DNA of 64,000 bases from Bradyrhizobium sp. AUGA SZCCT0283 (GCF_018130385.1 NZ_JAFCLU010000010.1:124001-188000); one strand, 5' to 3'. Positions 42,942 to 51,787 are shown, numbered from the stretch's first letter. The notes: generated from the letters alone by a model not told the origin. A program made the numbers and translations.

Positions 42942-44564
42942 TCAGACGTGGCGCAGCTTCGCCTTCAGCGCACGCATGTCGATCGCGCGGTTGGCACTAA
43001 CGGCCGCAGCCGCGAGCGTCTTTATCTCGCCCCGGGCGAGCTTGCGCGTCGACGACAGCGGCAATTCGTCGACGATCGCGACGTAGCCGGGCACCTTGTG
43101 ATAGGCGAGGCGCTCGGCGCAGGTCTTGACGATCGAGGCCGCGAGGGCGTCTGCGTCGTCGATCTCAGCATTCGGCACGATGAAGGCGAAAACCTCCTCG
43201 CCGCGGATGTCGTCGGGAACGGGCGTCACCGCGCAGCCGCCGATGCGGGTGTCCATGTAGAGCGCGCTTTCGACCTCGAGCACGCCGATGTTCTCGCCGC
43301 TGCGCCGCACGATGGTCTTTTTGCGATCGAAGAAATACATCAAGCCGTCTTCGTCGGCGAAGACGAGGTCTCCGGTGTGGAACCAGCCGCCTTGCCAGGC
43401 CGCCTCGGTGGCTTCCTCGTCCTTCAGATAGCCGCTGAAGAAGCCGGCGCGGGCGTCGTCGCCTTTGGCGCGGACCAGCAATTCGCCGGGTTTCCCAGGC
43501 GCGACGTCGGCGCCCTGATCGTCAACGAGGCGATACTCCATGCCTTCCGACGGCCGGCCGACGCAGCGCGCGCCAAAGCCTGCCGGTTCGCGCGCGGTGG
43601 TGGTGGCCGCAGCACCACCGGTCTCGGTCATCGCCCAAGCCTCGACGATCGGGATGCGGTAGCGTTCCTCAAAGGTGGCGCGGTGGCGGACATCCACGCC
43701 GGGCGCGAAGGCGAAGCGCACGCGATGCTGCCGTTCCACCTCGGTCACCGGCAGTTGCAGCAGAATGGCCGGGATGACGCCGAGACAGTGCACGACGGTT
43801 GCGCCGCTGTCGGCCACGCATTGCCACCAGCGGTTGGCGTGAAAGCGGTCGAGCGGCACCACGGCGCCGCCGAGCACCATCATGCCGACCGCGCTGCAGC
43901 CGAGCGCGTTCATGTGAAACATCGGCAACGGCGTCAGGTTGATCTCGCGGTCCGGCTCCAGTTCGGCCACGCCGCCCTGTGCGAGATACCAGTCGGCGAC
44001 CTGAAGGAAGTAGCGGTTGGAAAGCAAGCAGCCCTTTGGCTTGCCGGTGCTGCCTGAGGTGAACAGCAGCGCGCATTCGCCATTGAACTCGGCATCCTGG
44101 GCGACGATGTCGGTCTGGCACGGAGGAATGCGGCTGTCGGTATCGATCAGGCGGGCGCGCCCGAGCGCCGCTCCCTTCGTCACCTGCATGCGATCTGATG
44201 CCGCCACCAGGAGATCCGCCTGCGACAACTCAAGCTGGAAGGACAGTTCATCGGGGCGGACGTCCGGGTTGATCGGAACGATCGAAACCCCGAGCGCATT
44301 GAGCGCGAGCCAATGCAGAAAGAAGACGGGGCGATTTTCGAGCAGCAATGCAACCCGCGCCCCGCGTCCATAGCCGGCGGCTGCGTATTTCGCGCGCAGC
44401 CGGTCAACCTCGGTCTTGAACGCCCCGTACTCGATCTTGAAGCCTTCCGGCGCGTAGGGCAGTCCCGCGCTTGCAGGCGCCAGCAGGAATGGCGCGTCCG
44501 GCCGCCTTGCGGCCGCGGCCGCGAAAGCATCGGATGGCGATCGATAGGGAGTGTCGAGGCTCAT
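42942..44564 (-). CDS. AMP-dependent acyl/aryl-CoA ligase
   Basis: The 540-residue protein has the adenylate-forming motifs in order: LLFTSGSTGKPKGC near residues 160-173, the Ala5 motif region VEAWAMTETGGA near 300-312, TGDLVF near 395-400 and RSGENIGVLEVE near 415-426. The C-terminal Lys region reads STRKLARGEIK. It activates a carboxylic acid as the CoA thioester with ATP. The start at 44564 is chosen with AGGAG upstream; the frame is open a little further. It is divergent from a second ligase gene, and the 20-bp operator at 44659-44678 lies in the shared promoter region. Confidence 0.9.
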   Translation of the reverse strand: MSLDTPYRSPSDAFAAAAARRPDAPFLLAPASAGLPYAPEGFKIEYGAFKTEVDRLRAKYAAAGYGRGARVALLLENRPVFFLHWLALNALGVSIVPINPDVRPDELSFQLELSQADLLVAASDRMQVTKGAALGRARLIDTDSRIPPCQTDIVAQDAEFNGECALLFTSGSTGKPKGCLLSNRYFLQVADWYLAQGGVAELEPDREINLTPLPMFHMNALGCSAVGMMVLGGAVVPLDRFHANRWWQCVADSGATVVHCLGVIPAILLQLPVTEVERQHRVRFAFAPGVDVRHRATFEERYRIPIVEAWAMTETGGAAATTTAREPAGFGARCVGRPSEGMEYRLVDDQGADVAPGKPGELLVRAKGDDARAGFFSGYLKDEEATEAAWQGGWFHTGDLVFADEDGLMYFFDRKKTIVRRSGENIGVLEVESALYMDTRIGGCAVTPVPDDIRGEEVFAFIVPNAEIDDADALAASIVKTCAERLAYHKVPGYVAIVDELPLSSTRKLARGEIKTLAAAAVSANRAIDMRALKAKLRHV

Positions 44565-44658
44565 TGCGGACGTCGCTCCTGTTGGTGGGCTGCGGCCACC
44601 TCCAGGGACGGCAGCCGGAACCCGCACGCAGCCCTTGCTGCGGCGGCAGCATTCGTGA

Positions 44659-44678
44659 ATACTTTAAACCTAAACTAT
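44659..44678. promoter_or_regulatory. MarR-type operator between the divergent CoA-ligase genes
   Basis: ATACTTTAAACCTAAACTAT contains TTTA-N4-TAAA dyad symmetry and agrees at 18 of 20 positions with the element at 47293-47312. For rightward transcription, TTGCTG at 44635-44640 and AATACT at 44658-44663 are 17 bases apart and could be the -35 and -10, so the operator overlaps the -10. The nearby MarR gene at 46446-46958 is the obvious candidate regulator. Confidence 0.65.
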
Positions 44679-44736
44679 CTCGCCGGCCAAGTGCGATCTG
44701 TTGCAGACCAGCCCGGCAAAGCCTTAGGAGGCGCGT

Positions 44737-46380
44737 GTGCAGGCAGGTGATAGCGGCGCGGCTAGGCAGCGGTCGGGTGCGCCGATCTGGTCGCAGGCGG
44801 TTGAGCGCTTCCCGCCGGCGGACCGGGTTCTCTCGACCATCCTGACGCGCCAGGCCGCCCGATATCGTGATCGCACGTTATTCGTCTTCGGCGAAATACG
44901 GTGGAGCTATGCCGAAACGGCTGCGATCGCCGCCGCATCCGCGGCCCGCCTGATGCGCGCCGGAATTCAGGCCGGCGACCGCGTCGCCCTGATGTGCTCG
45001 AACCGGCCGGAATTTTTGGAAGTCTATCTCGGCTGCGCCTGGATGGGCGCCGTGACCGTGCCGATCAACACCGCGCTGCGCGGCATCCAGCTCAGCCACA
45101 TCCTGCGCAACTCCACGCCGAAACTGCTGGTGATCGAGGCAGGCTTTATGCCGGCGATCGAAACGCTGGAAAGCGACGTCGCGCTGCCGGACCTTATCTG
45201 GACGATCGGCGATAGCGCCGCGTCTTCGGTCACGCCAGGATCGATCTCGCCGCTGCCCGCGCTCGGCGAGGGAGCTTCGCCGGCGCCGGTGCGGCCGGAC
45301 GACACAGTTGCGATCCTCTATACGTCGGGCACTACGGGTCCTTCCAAGGGTGTCTGCTGCCCGCAGGCGCAGATGTTCTGGTGGGGCGTCTACTCGGCGC
45401 GCGCGCTCGACATCCGCGAGGGCGATGTGCTGTTCACGACACTGCCGCTGTTCCACACCAATGCGCTGAACGCATTCTATCAGGCACTCCTGAACGGCTG
45501 CACCTACGCGCTCGAGCCGAAATTCTCCGCCTCCGGTTTCTGGGCCGCGGCGCGACGGCACCAAGCGACGGTCGGCTATCTCCTCGGCGCGATGGCCGTG
45601 ATGCTGCTGGCGCAGCCGAAATCCGCCGACGACACCGCCCATTTCCTGCGGGTCGCGCTCGGCGGCGGCGTCCCCGGTCAATTTCACGGGCCGTTTCTCG
45701 AACGCTTCGGCGTGCCGCTGCTCGACGGCTACGGTTCGACCGAAACGAATTTCGTGTTCGCAAGCTCCATCCCGTCCGATCGTCCCGGCACGATGGGCTA
45801 TCTCGTCGAGGGCGTGGAGGCCTGCATCGGCGGTCCCGATGACGCGCCTCTGCCTGATGGAGAGGCGGGCGAATTGCTGCTTCGTTCGCGCGAGCCGCTC
45901 GCATTCTCGACTGGTTATTTTGGAATGCCGGACAAGACGGCCGAAGCGTGGCGAAATCTCTGGTTTCACACCGGCGATAGGGTCGTGCGCGAGGCGGACG
46001 GCCACTACCGCTTCGTCGACCGGATGAAGGATTCGATCCGCCGCCGCGGCGAGAATGTTTCATCCTGGGAGGTGGAGCAGGTGTTGCTGAAGCATCCGGC
46101 AATCGCTACCTGCGCCATCTATCCGCTGCCGTCCGAACTCGGCGAGGACGAAGTCGCGGCGGCCGTCCAGCTTGAACCCGGTCACGCGCTGGAGCCGATC
46201 GATGTCGTCAGGCATTGCGAGGGCAAGATGGCTTATTTCGCGGTGCCGCGCTTTGTCCGGATCGTCACCGAAATGCCGCTGACCGAGAACGGCAAGATCC
46301 GAAAGATCACGCTGCGCGAAGCCGGAAAAACTCCCGACACCTGGGATCGCGAAGCGGCGGGATACAGACTGCGCCGCTAG
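44737..46380 (+). CDS. AMP-dependent acyl/aryl-CoA ligase
   Basis: The 547-residue protein has YTSGTTGPSKG near residues 195-205, LLDGYGSTETNF near 328-339, WFHTGDRV near 408-415, RRGENVSSWEVEQ near 430-442 and the C-terminal LTENGKIRKITLRE with the catalytic Lys. It is related to crotonobetaine/carnitine- or fatty/aryl-CoA ligases. It starts at a GTG with TAGGAGG upstream. The two divergent ligases share an operator, so both are probably induced by the same acid. It converges with the MarR gene, and a copy of a dispersed repeat fills the gap. Confidence 0.9.
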   Translation: MQAGDSGAARQRSGAPIWSQAVERFPPADRVLSTILTRQAARYRDRTLFVFGEIRWSYAETAAIAAASAARLMRAGIQAGDRVALMCSNRPEFLEVYLGCAWMGAVTVPINTALRGIQLSHILRNSTPKLLVIEAGFMPAIETLESDVALPDLIWTIGDSAASSVTPGSISPLPALGEGASPAPVRPDDTVAILYTSGTTGPSKGVCCPQAQMFWWGVYSARALDIREGDVLFTTLPLFHTNALNAFYQALLNGCTYALEPKFSASGFWAAARRHQATVGYLLGAMAVMLLAQPKSADDTAHFLRVALGGGVPGQFHGPFLERFGVPLLDGYGSTETNFVFASSIPSDRPGTMGYLVEGVEACIGGPDDAPLPDGEAGELLLRSREPLAFSTGYFGMPDKTAEAWRNLWFHTGDRVVREADGHYRFVDRMKDSIRRRGENVSSWEVEQVLLKHPAIATCAIYPLPSELGEDEVAAAVQLEPGHALEPIDVVRHCEGKMAYFAVPRFVRIVTEMPLTENGKIRKITLREAGKTPDTWDREAAGYRLRR

Positions 46381-46390
46381 ATTTTTGATT

Positions 46391-46439
46391 TGACGCGTTT
46401 TCTTGACGCGAACCGGGCGCCACTTCGCTGGAAAACGCT
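46391..46439. repeat. Dispersed intergenic repeat, copy 2
   Basis: The block TGACGCGTTTTCTT-G-ACGCGAACC, GGGCGC, then CACTTCGCT-G-GAAA-A-CGCT matches the copy at 27332-27373. Here it lies between convergent genes, and GCGTTTTC can pair with GAAAACGC across about 30 bases. This copy lacks the 18-bp hairpin that precedes copy 1. Confidence 0.72.
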
Positions 46440-46445
46440 CTCGAA

Positions 46446-46958
46446 TCAGGCGCGAGCTTGCTCCGTCGCGCGCTTCACGGCGCTCTTCAGGTCGTCGAGC
46501 TCCTTGACCAATCCGTCGAGCCGCCCTTTCGGAAACTCGGCAAGCAGCGAAGCCAGCCATAGGCCGTGCTTCTTCGCCATCCGCCTGAACGCCTTCCTGC
46601 CCTCGGCCGTCATGCAGACGATCTGCACGCGACGGTCGAGCGGCGACGGCGACCGCGTGATGAAACCGTCTTCGACCAGGCGATCCACGATCGGGGTCAG
46701 ATTCCCAGCCGTGACCATTAGGCGCTTTGGCAGCTCACCCAGCACCAGTCCAACAGGCTCGCGATCAAGCTGTGCCAGCACGTCAAAGCGCGGCATCGTG
46801 AAGTCGAACTCTTCCCGGAACTGACGGCGAAGCTCGGCGCCGATCAACGACGTGCAGGCAAGGAGGCGAAGCCATACCCTGACCTGGGCGCGGTTGTCCG
46901 CGTCTTCCCCGGCCATGTTCTCTTCGTCGATCAGCGCGATCTCCTTGCCGGCCATCAA
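46446..46958 (-). CDS. MarR-family transcriptional regulator
   Basis: The 170-residue protein has the MarR layout: RFDVLAQLDREPVGLVLGEL, VTAGNLTPIVDRLVEDGFI as recognition helices, and the wing SPLDRRVQIVCMTAEG. An acidic N-terminus precedes it. The likely targets are the two near-identical operators in the promoters of the CoA ligases (44659) and of the thioesterase (47293), which flank this gene. By analogy with CouR-type repressors of aromatic degradation, release by a CoA thioester is plausible but not shown by the sequence. An ATG one codon later is an alternative start. Confidence 0.9.
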   Translation of the reverse strand: MMAGKEIALIDEENMAGEDADNRAQVRVWLRLLACTSLIGAELRRQFREEFDFTMPRFDVLAQLDREPVGLVLGELPKRLMVTAGNLTPIVDRLVEDGFITRSPSPLDRRVQIVCMTAEGRKAFRRMAKKHGLWLASLLAEFPKGRLDGLVKELDDLKSAVKRATEQARA

Positions 46959-47326
46959 CCCATGCCTCCCGACATTCCCTTATGCAGCCGAGCGGATCGG
47001 CATCAAAAGGTTCTGAAACGAACGTGTAAATCCTTTAGGGCCAAATCAAGTTCCCGGAACGAGAGTGGTTTGAACGATCTCGCACCCCCGGATTCGGTTG
47101 CCTGCCGCACCTCGACCGTAGCGGAGGATATCGTGGCTGGGCAAGCGTGGCGGGGTCTGTCATGCAGGAAATGACCTGAATTTAACCGGAAAGCGGCTCT
47201 CCGCCTCGACGCTGAATTGCCGATTGAGGGGCGGGGCACGGCGTCCGGGGACTTCAACGCTCGACTTTGCGCGTCGGCCCGGTTATAGAATAATACTTTA
47301 TACCTAAACTAAACCGAGCGCCTTGC
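46959..47326. promoter_or_regulatory. Divergent promoter region of the MarR and thioesterase genes
   Basis: No gene is convincing in these 368 bases. The left part contains TGTAAATCCTTTAGG (47025-47039), a weak AT-rich dyad that might be the MarR gene's own control site. The right end contains a promoter for the thioesterase: TCGACT at 47261-47266 and TATAGA at 47284-47289 are 17 bases apart. The operator at 47293-47312 follows immediately. Confidence 0.5.
47293..47312. promoter_or_regulatory. MarR-type operator in front of the thioesterase gene
   Basis: ATACTTTATACCTAAACTAA differs at only 2 of 20 positions from the operator at 44659-44678. It starts 3 bases after the proposed -10 and ends 14 bases before the ATG, so it covers the probable transcription start. 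A bound repressor would block transcription. Confidence 0.68.
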
Positions 47327-47842
47327 ATGGCCCGTTTTGAATCCCTGACGCTCTCCGAGCTGCCGAGCGGCATCTGGCGCACGCGCCTTCCGGTACGCTT
47401 CGGCTCCTGCGATCCAGCCGGAATCGTCTACACGCCGGAATATCTCAACCTGTTCAACGGCGTGATCGAGGACTGGTACGGCGATGCGCTGGGACTGCCC
47501 TATCATGAACTGGTCGGAACACGGCGGACCGGCCTCGGCTATGCGCACGTCTCGGCGGATTTCGCCAAGCCCAGCCGTATGGGCGACGTGCTCGACGTCG
47601 TGGTCATCGTGCGCGATATCGGACGCACCTCGGTGAAGCTCACGGTTCATGCGTTCAAGGATGGCACCGAATGCGTACGCGCCACCTTCGTGACCGTGAC
47701 GACCTCGCTGATGGATCACAAATCGATTGCGCTGCCGGACGACATGCGTCTCGCGTTGAAGAATTACCAGGCGCGTTGCGACGCGCCGGCCAGCGCTGCC
47801 TCGCCAAGCCTGCGATACGGACCTAGCAGCCTGCCGGCGTGA
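47327..47842 (+). CDS. 4-hydroxybenzoyl-CoA thioesterase-type acyl-CoA thioesterase
   Basis: The 171-residue protein has a hotdog fold. FGSCDPAGIVYTPEYLNLF near residues 25-43 holds the catalytic Asp of the 4HBT family (DPAGIVY), followed by the long hotdog helix VIEDWYGDALGLPYHEL. It hydrolyses an aromatic or acyl-CoA thioester in the cytoplasm. The operator shared with the two CoA ligases puts it in the same regulon, where it would release the end-product acid or relieve CoA trapping. The region downstream shows no strong terminator. Confidence 0.88.
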   Translation: MARFESLTLSELPSGIWRTRLPVRFGSCDPAGIVYTPEYLNLFNGVIEDWYGDALGLPYHELVGTRRTGLGYAHVSADFAKPSRMGDVLDVVVIVRDIGRTSVKLTVHAFKDGTECVRATFVTVTTSLMDHKSIALPDDMRLALKNYQARCDAPASAASPSLRYGPSSLPA

Positions 47843-48025
47843 CTGCGGCTGCCAGGCTGAACGCATCGAGCGCGCACCACTCATAAGAGCTCGCTGAACA
47901 CGATGCCGACGGCGCTTCGCCTCATTTGAGGTGGCTGATTTCCGGATCATTTCCTATCTGCTTGTGGACAAGAAGTAATCAATCTCGACATTGTCTTGGT
48001 CCAAGCTGTCCCGAAGGAGCCCCCC

Positions 48026-48280
48026 ATGCGCATATTGGCTTGCACGATTCTCACCATCGCAACGGTGCTGGTGGCCGCGCCCGCGCGCGCCCAGACCTAT
48101 AATCCAAACTTCCCAGTCTGCCTGCAAACCTACGCTATCGGCGGCGGCTATATCGACTGCAGCTTTACTTCGCTGGCGCAGTGTGCAGCGTCCGCATCGG
48201 GCCGCGCGGCGCAGTGCCTGACCAATCCGTATTTTGCGCAGGGCGACAGGAAACTGCCTCGGCAACGCGGCGTTTACTAG
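48026..48280 (+). CDS. DUF3551 family small secreted protein
   Basis: The 84-residue protein has a signal peptide (MRILACTILTIATVLVAAPA, cleaved near ARAQ). The mature peptide has four cysteines in the DUF3551 pattern: FPVCLQTY, YIDCSFTSLAQCAASASG and AAQCLTNPYF. DUF3551 proteins are abundant in Bradyrhizobium and relatives; their function is not known, and disulfide bonds in the periplasm are likely. AAGGAG lies 7 bases upstream of the ATG. It is a stand-alone gene before pgm. Confidence 0.9.
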   Translation: MRILACTILTIATVLVAAPARAQTYNPNFPVCLQTYAIGGGYIDCSFTSLAQCAASASGRAAQCLTNPYFAQGDRKLPRQRGVY

Positions 48281-48380
48281 AGGCGGCTGCATCGGCTTGC
48301 TTCGGAGGCGTCATGGCCACTTTTGCCCATGCCAACGCTTCTACGTATAATCCGGCGAAACCACCATTTCGTGAGGTCAT

Positions 48381-50021
48381 GTGACTGCCCCCAATCCCGC
48401 TGCCGGCAAACCGGTCGATTCCGCCTCCCTTGTCAACGTGCCGCAGTTGGTAACGGCCTATTTCGCGTCGAAACCGGATCCGTCCGATCCCACCCAGCGC
48501 GTTGCCTTTGGAACCTCGGGTCATCGCGGGACGTCGCTCAAAAACTCCTTCAACGAAAATCATATCCTGGCGACGACGCAGGCGATCTGCGACCACCGCC
48601 GCGAAGCCGGGCTGACCGGCCCGCTGTTCGTCGGCATCGATACCCATGCGCTCGCCGAGCCGGCGCTGGTGAGTGCCGTGGAAGTGTTTGCCGCCAACGG
48701 CGTCGACATCATGATCGACGAGCGCAGCGGCTACACACCGACGCCCGTCATCTCGCATGCGATCCTGAGCTACAACAAGGGCCAAACGCGCGGACTTGCC
48801 GATGGCGTCGTCATCTCGCCGTCGCATAATCCGCCCGAGGATGGTGGATACAAATACAATCCGCCGCATGGTGGTCCGGCCGACACGGATGTGACCGCCA
48901 AGGTCGAAAAGGCCGCCAACGCCTACATGGAAGCCGACATGAAGGGCGTTGTGCGGATGCCGTATGAGCGCGCCCGCAAGGCGCCCTCGACGCATCTGCA
49001 CGACTATATCCGTCCCTATGTCGCCGATCTCGGCAATGCCGTGGACATGGCGCTGATCAAATCATCGGGCGTGAAAATCGGGATCGATCCGCTGGGTGGC
49101 GCCGCCGTTCATTATTGGCAGCCGCTGATCGCGCATTATGGAATCAATGCGACTGTCGTGAACACCGCCGTCGATCCGACGTTCCGTTTCATGACGGCGG
49201 ACTGGGATGGAAAAATCCGCATGGATTGTTCCTCGCCGTTCGCGATGGCGGGCCTGATTGCGATGCGCGACAGGTTCGACATAGCCTTTGCCAATGACAC
49301 CGATGCCGACCGGCACGGCATCGTGACGCGCACGGGCGGCCTGATGAATCCGAACCATTTTCTGGCCGCCGCGATCGCCTATCTGTTCGAGCATCGGCCG
49401 CAATGGGGCAGCGAGGCCGCGATCGGCAAGACCATCGTCTCCAGCTCGATCATCGACCGCGTCGCGGTTAAGCTGAATCGCAAGCTGGTCGAAACCCCGG
49501 TCGGCTTCAAATGGTTCGTCGAGGGCCTCGGCAGCGGTGCGTTCGGATTCGCCGGCGAGGAAAGCGCCGGCGCATCATTCCTCAAGCGCGACGGCTCGGT
49601 CTGGACGACCGACAAGGACGGCATGGTGATGGGGCTGCTCGCCGCCGAAATCCTCGGCCGCACCGGCCGCGACCCGAGCCAGTTGTTTGCCACTCTGACT
49701 GCCGAACTCGGCGTGCCCCACTACGAGCGGATCGACGTGCCGGCGACACCAAAACAGAAAACCGCGCTGAAGGCGCTCGGGCCGGAGCAGCTCGATATGC
49801 GCCAGCTTGCCGGCGAACCGGTCACCGCGATCCGGACCCGGGCGCCGGGTAACGATCAATCCTTCGGCGGCATCAAGGTCGAATCCGAGGCGGGCTGGTT
49901 TGCCGCGCGGCCATCGGGCACCGAAGACGTCTACAAGATCTACGCCGAGAGTTTCCGAGACCGGAACCATCTGAACGCGATACAGCAGGATGCCCAGCGC
50001 GCCATCGCGAAGGCCTTCTGA
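48381..50021 (+). CDS. pgm: Phosphoglucomutase (alpha-D-glucose phosphate-specific)
   Basis: The 546-residue protein is full length for bacterial alpha-PGM. It has the active-site phosphoserine loop VVISPSHNPPEDGG near residues 142-155, the metal loop DTDADRHG near 303-310, the sugar-binding loop EESAGASF near 393-400, and the phosphate-binding loop RPSGTEDVYKIY near 510-521. It interconverts glucose 1-phosphate and glucose 6-phosphate for glycogen and polysaccharide metabolism. The start is a GTG at 48381 with GAGG upstream. No glycogen genes are adjacent in this window. A hairpin at 50066-50092 follows. Confidence 0.95.
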   Translation: MTAPNPAAGKPVDSASLVNVPQLVTAYFASKPDPSDPTQRVAFGTSGHRGTSLKNSFNENHILATTQAICDHRREAGLTGPLFVGIDTHALAEPALVSAVEVFAANGVDIMIDERSGYTPTPVISHAILSYNKGQTRGLADGVVISPSHNPPEDGGYKYNPPHGGPADTDVTAKVEKAANAYMEADMKGVVRMPYERARKAPSTHLHDYIRPYVADLGNAVDMALIKSSGVKIGIDPLGGAAVHYWQPLIAHYGINATVVNTAVDPTFRFMTADWDGKIRMDCSSPFAMAGLIAMRDRFDIAFANDTDADRHGIVTRTGGLMNPNHFLAAAIAYLFEHRPQWGSEAAIGKTIVSSSIIDRVAVKLNRKLVETPVGFKWFVEGLGSGAFGFAGEESAGASFLKRDGSVWTTDKDGMVMGLLAAEILGRTGRDPSQLFATLTAELGVPHYERIDVPATPKQKTALKALGPEQLDMRQLAGEPVTAIRTRAPGNDQSFGGIKVESEAGWFAARPSGTEDVYKIYAESFRDRNHLNAIQQDAQRAIAKAF

Positions 50022-50065
50022 TTTCGCGGTAACCGGTTGGGCAACGGAAAATCCTCGGTCGCTCC

Positions 50066-50092
50066 TGGCGCAATGGGAAGAATGTTGCGCCA
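50066..50092 (+). terminator. Hairpin downstream of pgm
   Basis: TGGCGCAA and TTGCGCCA pair perfectly as an 8-bp stem with an 11-base loop, 45 bases after the pgm stop. No T-run follows. It may be a weak terminator or an mRNA end-protecting structure. The remaining bases up to 50286 show no gene. Confidence 0.45.
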
Positions 50093-50286
50093 AGCTGCAC
50101 CCAGTTGCACCGGTTCGGCACATTCCTGACCAGACGGGAACCGCGGAATTGAGTTTCTGGCGCCGTCGCTTTTGCGATCACGCTGAAATCACGAAGCTCC
50201 ACGCAGTGTTAGGCTCGGGAGCTAGCTGCCAGAAACCCGTCCGGGAGGAGGGCCTGTAAGCTATCACGAGGTTATCGGGGGATGAA

Positions 50287-50613
50287 ATGAGTGCGGAATC
50301 GGTTGTCTACTATCTGAATCGCGTGCCTGAGAGCGATCCGAATGACCAAACCGAATGGCTTTTGACGGCATTGGGGCAATATACCGGCGCGGAACTGCGT
50401 GAACTGCTCTATGTAGCGGAAGAGCCGGGATTCTTTGAATTGATGCGCGGGCTGTTTGCGCTTTCGGACGAGAGCCGTGCCGTCCTGCAGCACTTTCTCG
50501 AAACCGGCCACCCGCCGGCCATGAAGGCGGCGATCGACCCGAAAGGCCGGTTGACGATTGAGCACGTCGACGTCGAGCAGCGCGTAAAAATGCTTCCTGT
50601 GATCGCAAATTAG
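50287..50613 (+). CDS. Hypothetical protein
   Basis: The 108-residue protein is acidic and mostly helical by eye (YYLNRVPESDPNDQTEWLLTA, shown in part; LRELLYVAEEPGFFELMRGL; SRAVLQHFLETG), with no signal peptide, membrane segment or known motif. GGGGGA lies upstream of the ATG at 50287. The codon pattern is normal for the genome. It precedes an XRE regulator by 59 bases. I do not recognise the family; a regulatory-adaptor role would be speculation. Confidence 0.65.
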   Translation: MSAESVVYYLNRVPESDPNDQTEWLLTALGQYTGAELRELLYVAEEPGFFELMRGLFALSDESRAVLQHFLETGHPPAMKAAIDPKGRLTIEHVDVEQRVKMLPVIAN

Positions 50614-50672
50614 TGTGCTGCGCTCCCTGAGGTTGTGCTAGGGTTCCAGCTTGAACAGTTGGGAGCCTGCCC

Positions 50673-51122
50673 ATGCCGACGAGGAAGTCTGGCCCGCTCG
50701 ATGCGATGGTGGGTACCAGAATTAGTATGTTGCGGGTCAACCGCGGCATGAGTCAGGGCATGCTCGCGGAACGGATCGGCGTTACCTCCCAACAGGTACA
50801 GAAATACGAGCGGGGCGCCAACCGGGTTGGCGCTAGCCGGTTGGCGCAAATCGCTTCCGTGCTGGGTGTTTCGGTCGGCGAGCTGTTCGAATCTTCCGGG
50901 GCCGAATCTCCCGGCCTGAATTCGCCGGTTCGCTTGCTTGCCGAGCCTGGGGCCTTGCGCGTTCTCAAGGCCTATGCGCGAACGACCAGTCCGCGTGTGC
51001 GGCTTCGCATCGCGAAGCTGGTTGAAAGCATCGCCAGTCGAACTTTCGGAGCGAAGGCCACGGTCGCAATATTCAATGCTGTCGATCATGGTGAGCGGCG
51101 GAAGTTTCCCTCGCGAGGTTAG
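50673..51122 (+). CDS. XRE-family transcriptional regulator
   Basis: The 149-residue protein has an N-terminal Cro/CI helix-turn-helix: RISMLRVNRGMSQGMLAERIGVTSQQVQKYERGANR over about residues 16-51 (key part SQGMLAERIGVTSQQVQKYE). A C-terminal helical region with RVLKAYARTTSPRVRLRIAKLVESIA follows, similar to many rhizobial XRE regulators. It may regulate the neighbouring locus, but there is no direct sign of which promoter it binds. GGGAG precedes the ATG. A 7-bp hairpin begins at the last base of its stop codon. Confidence 0.87.
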   Translation: MPTRKSGPLDAMVGTRISMLRVNRGMSQGMLAERIGVTSQQVQKYERGANRVGASRLAQIASVLGVSVGELFESSGAESPGLNSPVRLLAEPGALRVLKAYARTTSPRVRLRIAKLVESIASRTFGAKATVAIFNAVDHGERRKFPSRG

Positions 51123-51138
51123 TCTTCCGCAGGAAGAC
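51122..51138. terminator. Short hairpin at the XRE gene stop
   Basis: GTCTTCC-GCA-GGAAGAC is a perfect 7-bp stem with a 3-base loop. Its first base is the last base of the XRE stop codon. It lies between convergent genes and may terminate both weakly. Confidence 0.4.
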
Positions 51139-51179
51139 CAGCGGCAATCCTGTGTCGCCCCGCAATCCGGTTGGAGGCG

Positions 51180-51734
51180 TCAGCCGGTCGCGCGCATCGC
51201 AAGCCGCTCCGGCGGCCTGCTGCCGGGAATGAACTCGCCGATCCAGTCACGGCGCGTCGCTTCGATATGCCAGGACATTGCCTCGGCTGAATAGGGTGCC
51301 GGATCGGGAATGTCCTTGCGGATCTCCTTGCCGTCGAGCCAGCCGCAGCTGTGCGAGTAGCGCGCTTTGCAGACGAGATGGATATCGCCGTGGTCCTGCA
51401 GCAGCACGTAGCCATCGGCCGGAAAAAATGTACCCGCAAGCTCGATCGCACCAGGCAACTGGCGCACCAACAGGAACGTGCTGGTGGATTGCGATTCCGA
51501 TTCGGAAACCAGCACGCCAACCAGGCTGTGGATCGGCGCGATTACCTGCGGTGCAACCAGTGCGAGAGGCTCCGTGATCGGGCCAGCCGTCGCGATCGAG
51601 AGATATTCGCCCTCCGGTCCCCAGCGGCAGGCGATCAGCCACTCGCGGCTGCGGCTACGAATCAAGGTCGGCTTGGCATAGTCTGAACGGGCAATATCTG
51701 CGGCCATGGCTATGACGAAGGCTTTCGCGAGCAT
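51180..51734 (-). CDS. Hypothetical protein divergent from the YcaO gene
   Basis: The 184-residue protein starts MLAKAFVIAMAADIARSDYA; the N-terminus is mildly hydrophobic but lacks a clear cleavage site. The middle has alternating strands (WLIACRWGPEGEYLSIATAG, FLLVRQLPGAIELAGTFFPA) suggesting a beta-rich domain. An HSCGW segment and a final basic stretch follow. GGAGGAAAC lies upstream of the ATG. It shares a 69-base promoter region with the YcaO gene, so joint regulation with the putative RiPP locus is likely. I do not recognise the family and cannot assign a function. Confidence 0.68.
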   Translation of the reverse strand: MLAKAFVIAMAADIARSDYAKPTLIRSRSREWLIACRWGPEGEYLSIATAGPITEPLALVAPQVIAPIHSLVGVLVSESESQSTSTFLLVRQLPGAIELAGTFFPADGYVLLQDHGDIHLVCKARYSHSCGWLDGKEIRKDIPDPAPYSAEAMSWHIEATRRDWIGEFIPGSRPPERLAMRATG

Positions 51735-51787
51735 AAGTTTCCTCCAGGGCGAGGGCGGGCTGGCCTCTCGTTCGAAGAATGCACGTC

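Noticed and set aside
46962..47257. Small open frames between the MarR and thioesterase genes
   Set aside because: No ribosome site or conserved-looking sequence; the region holds promoters and an operator.
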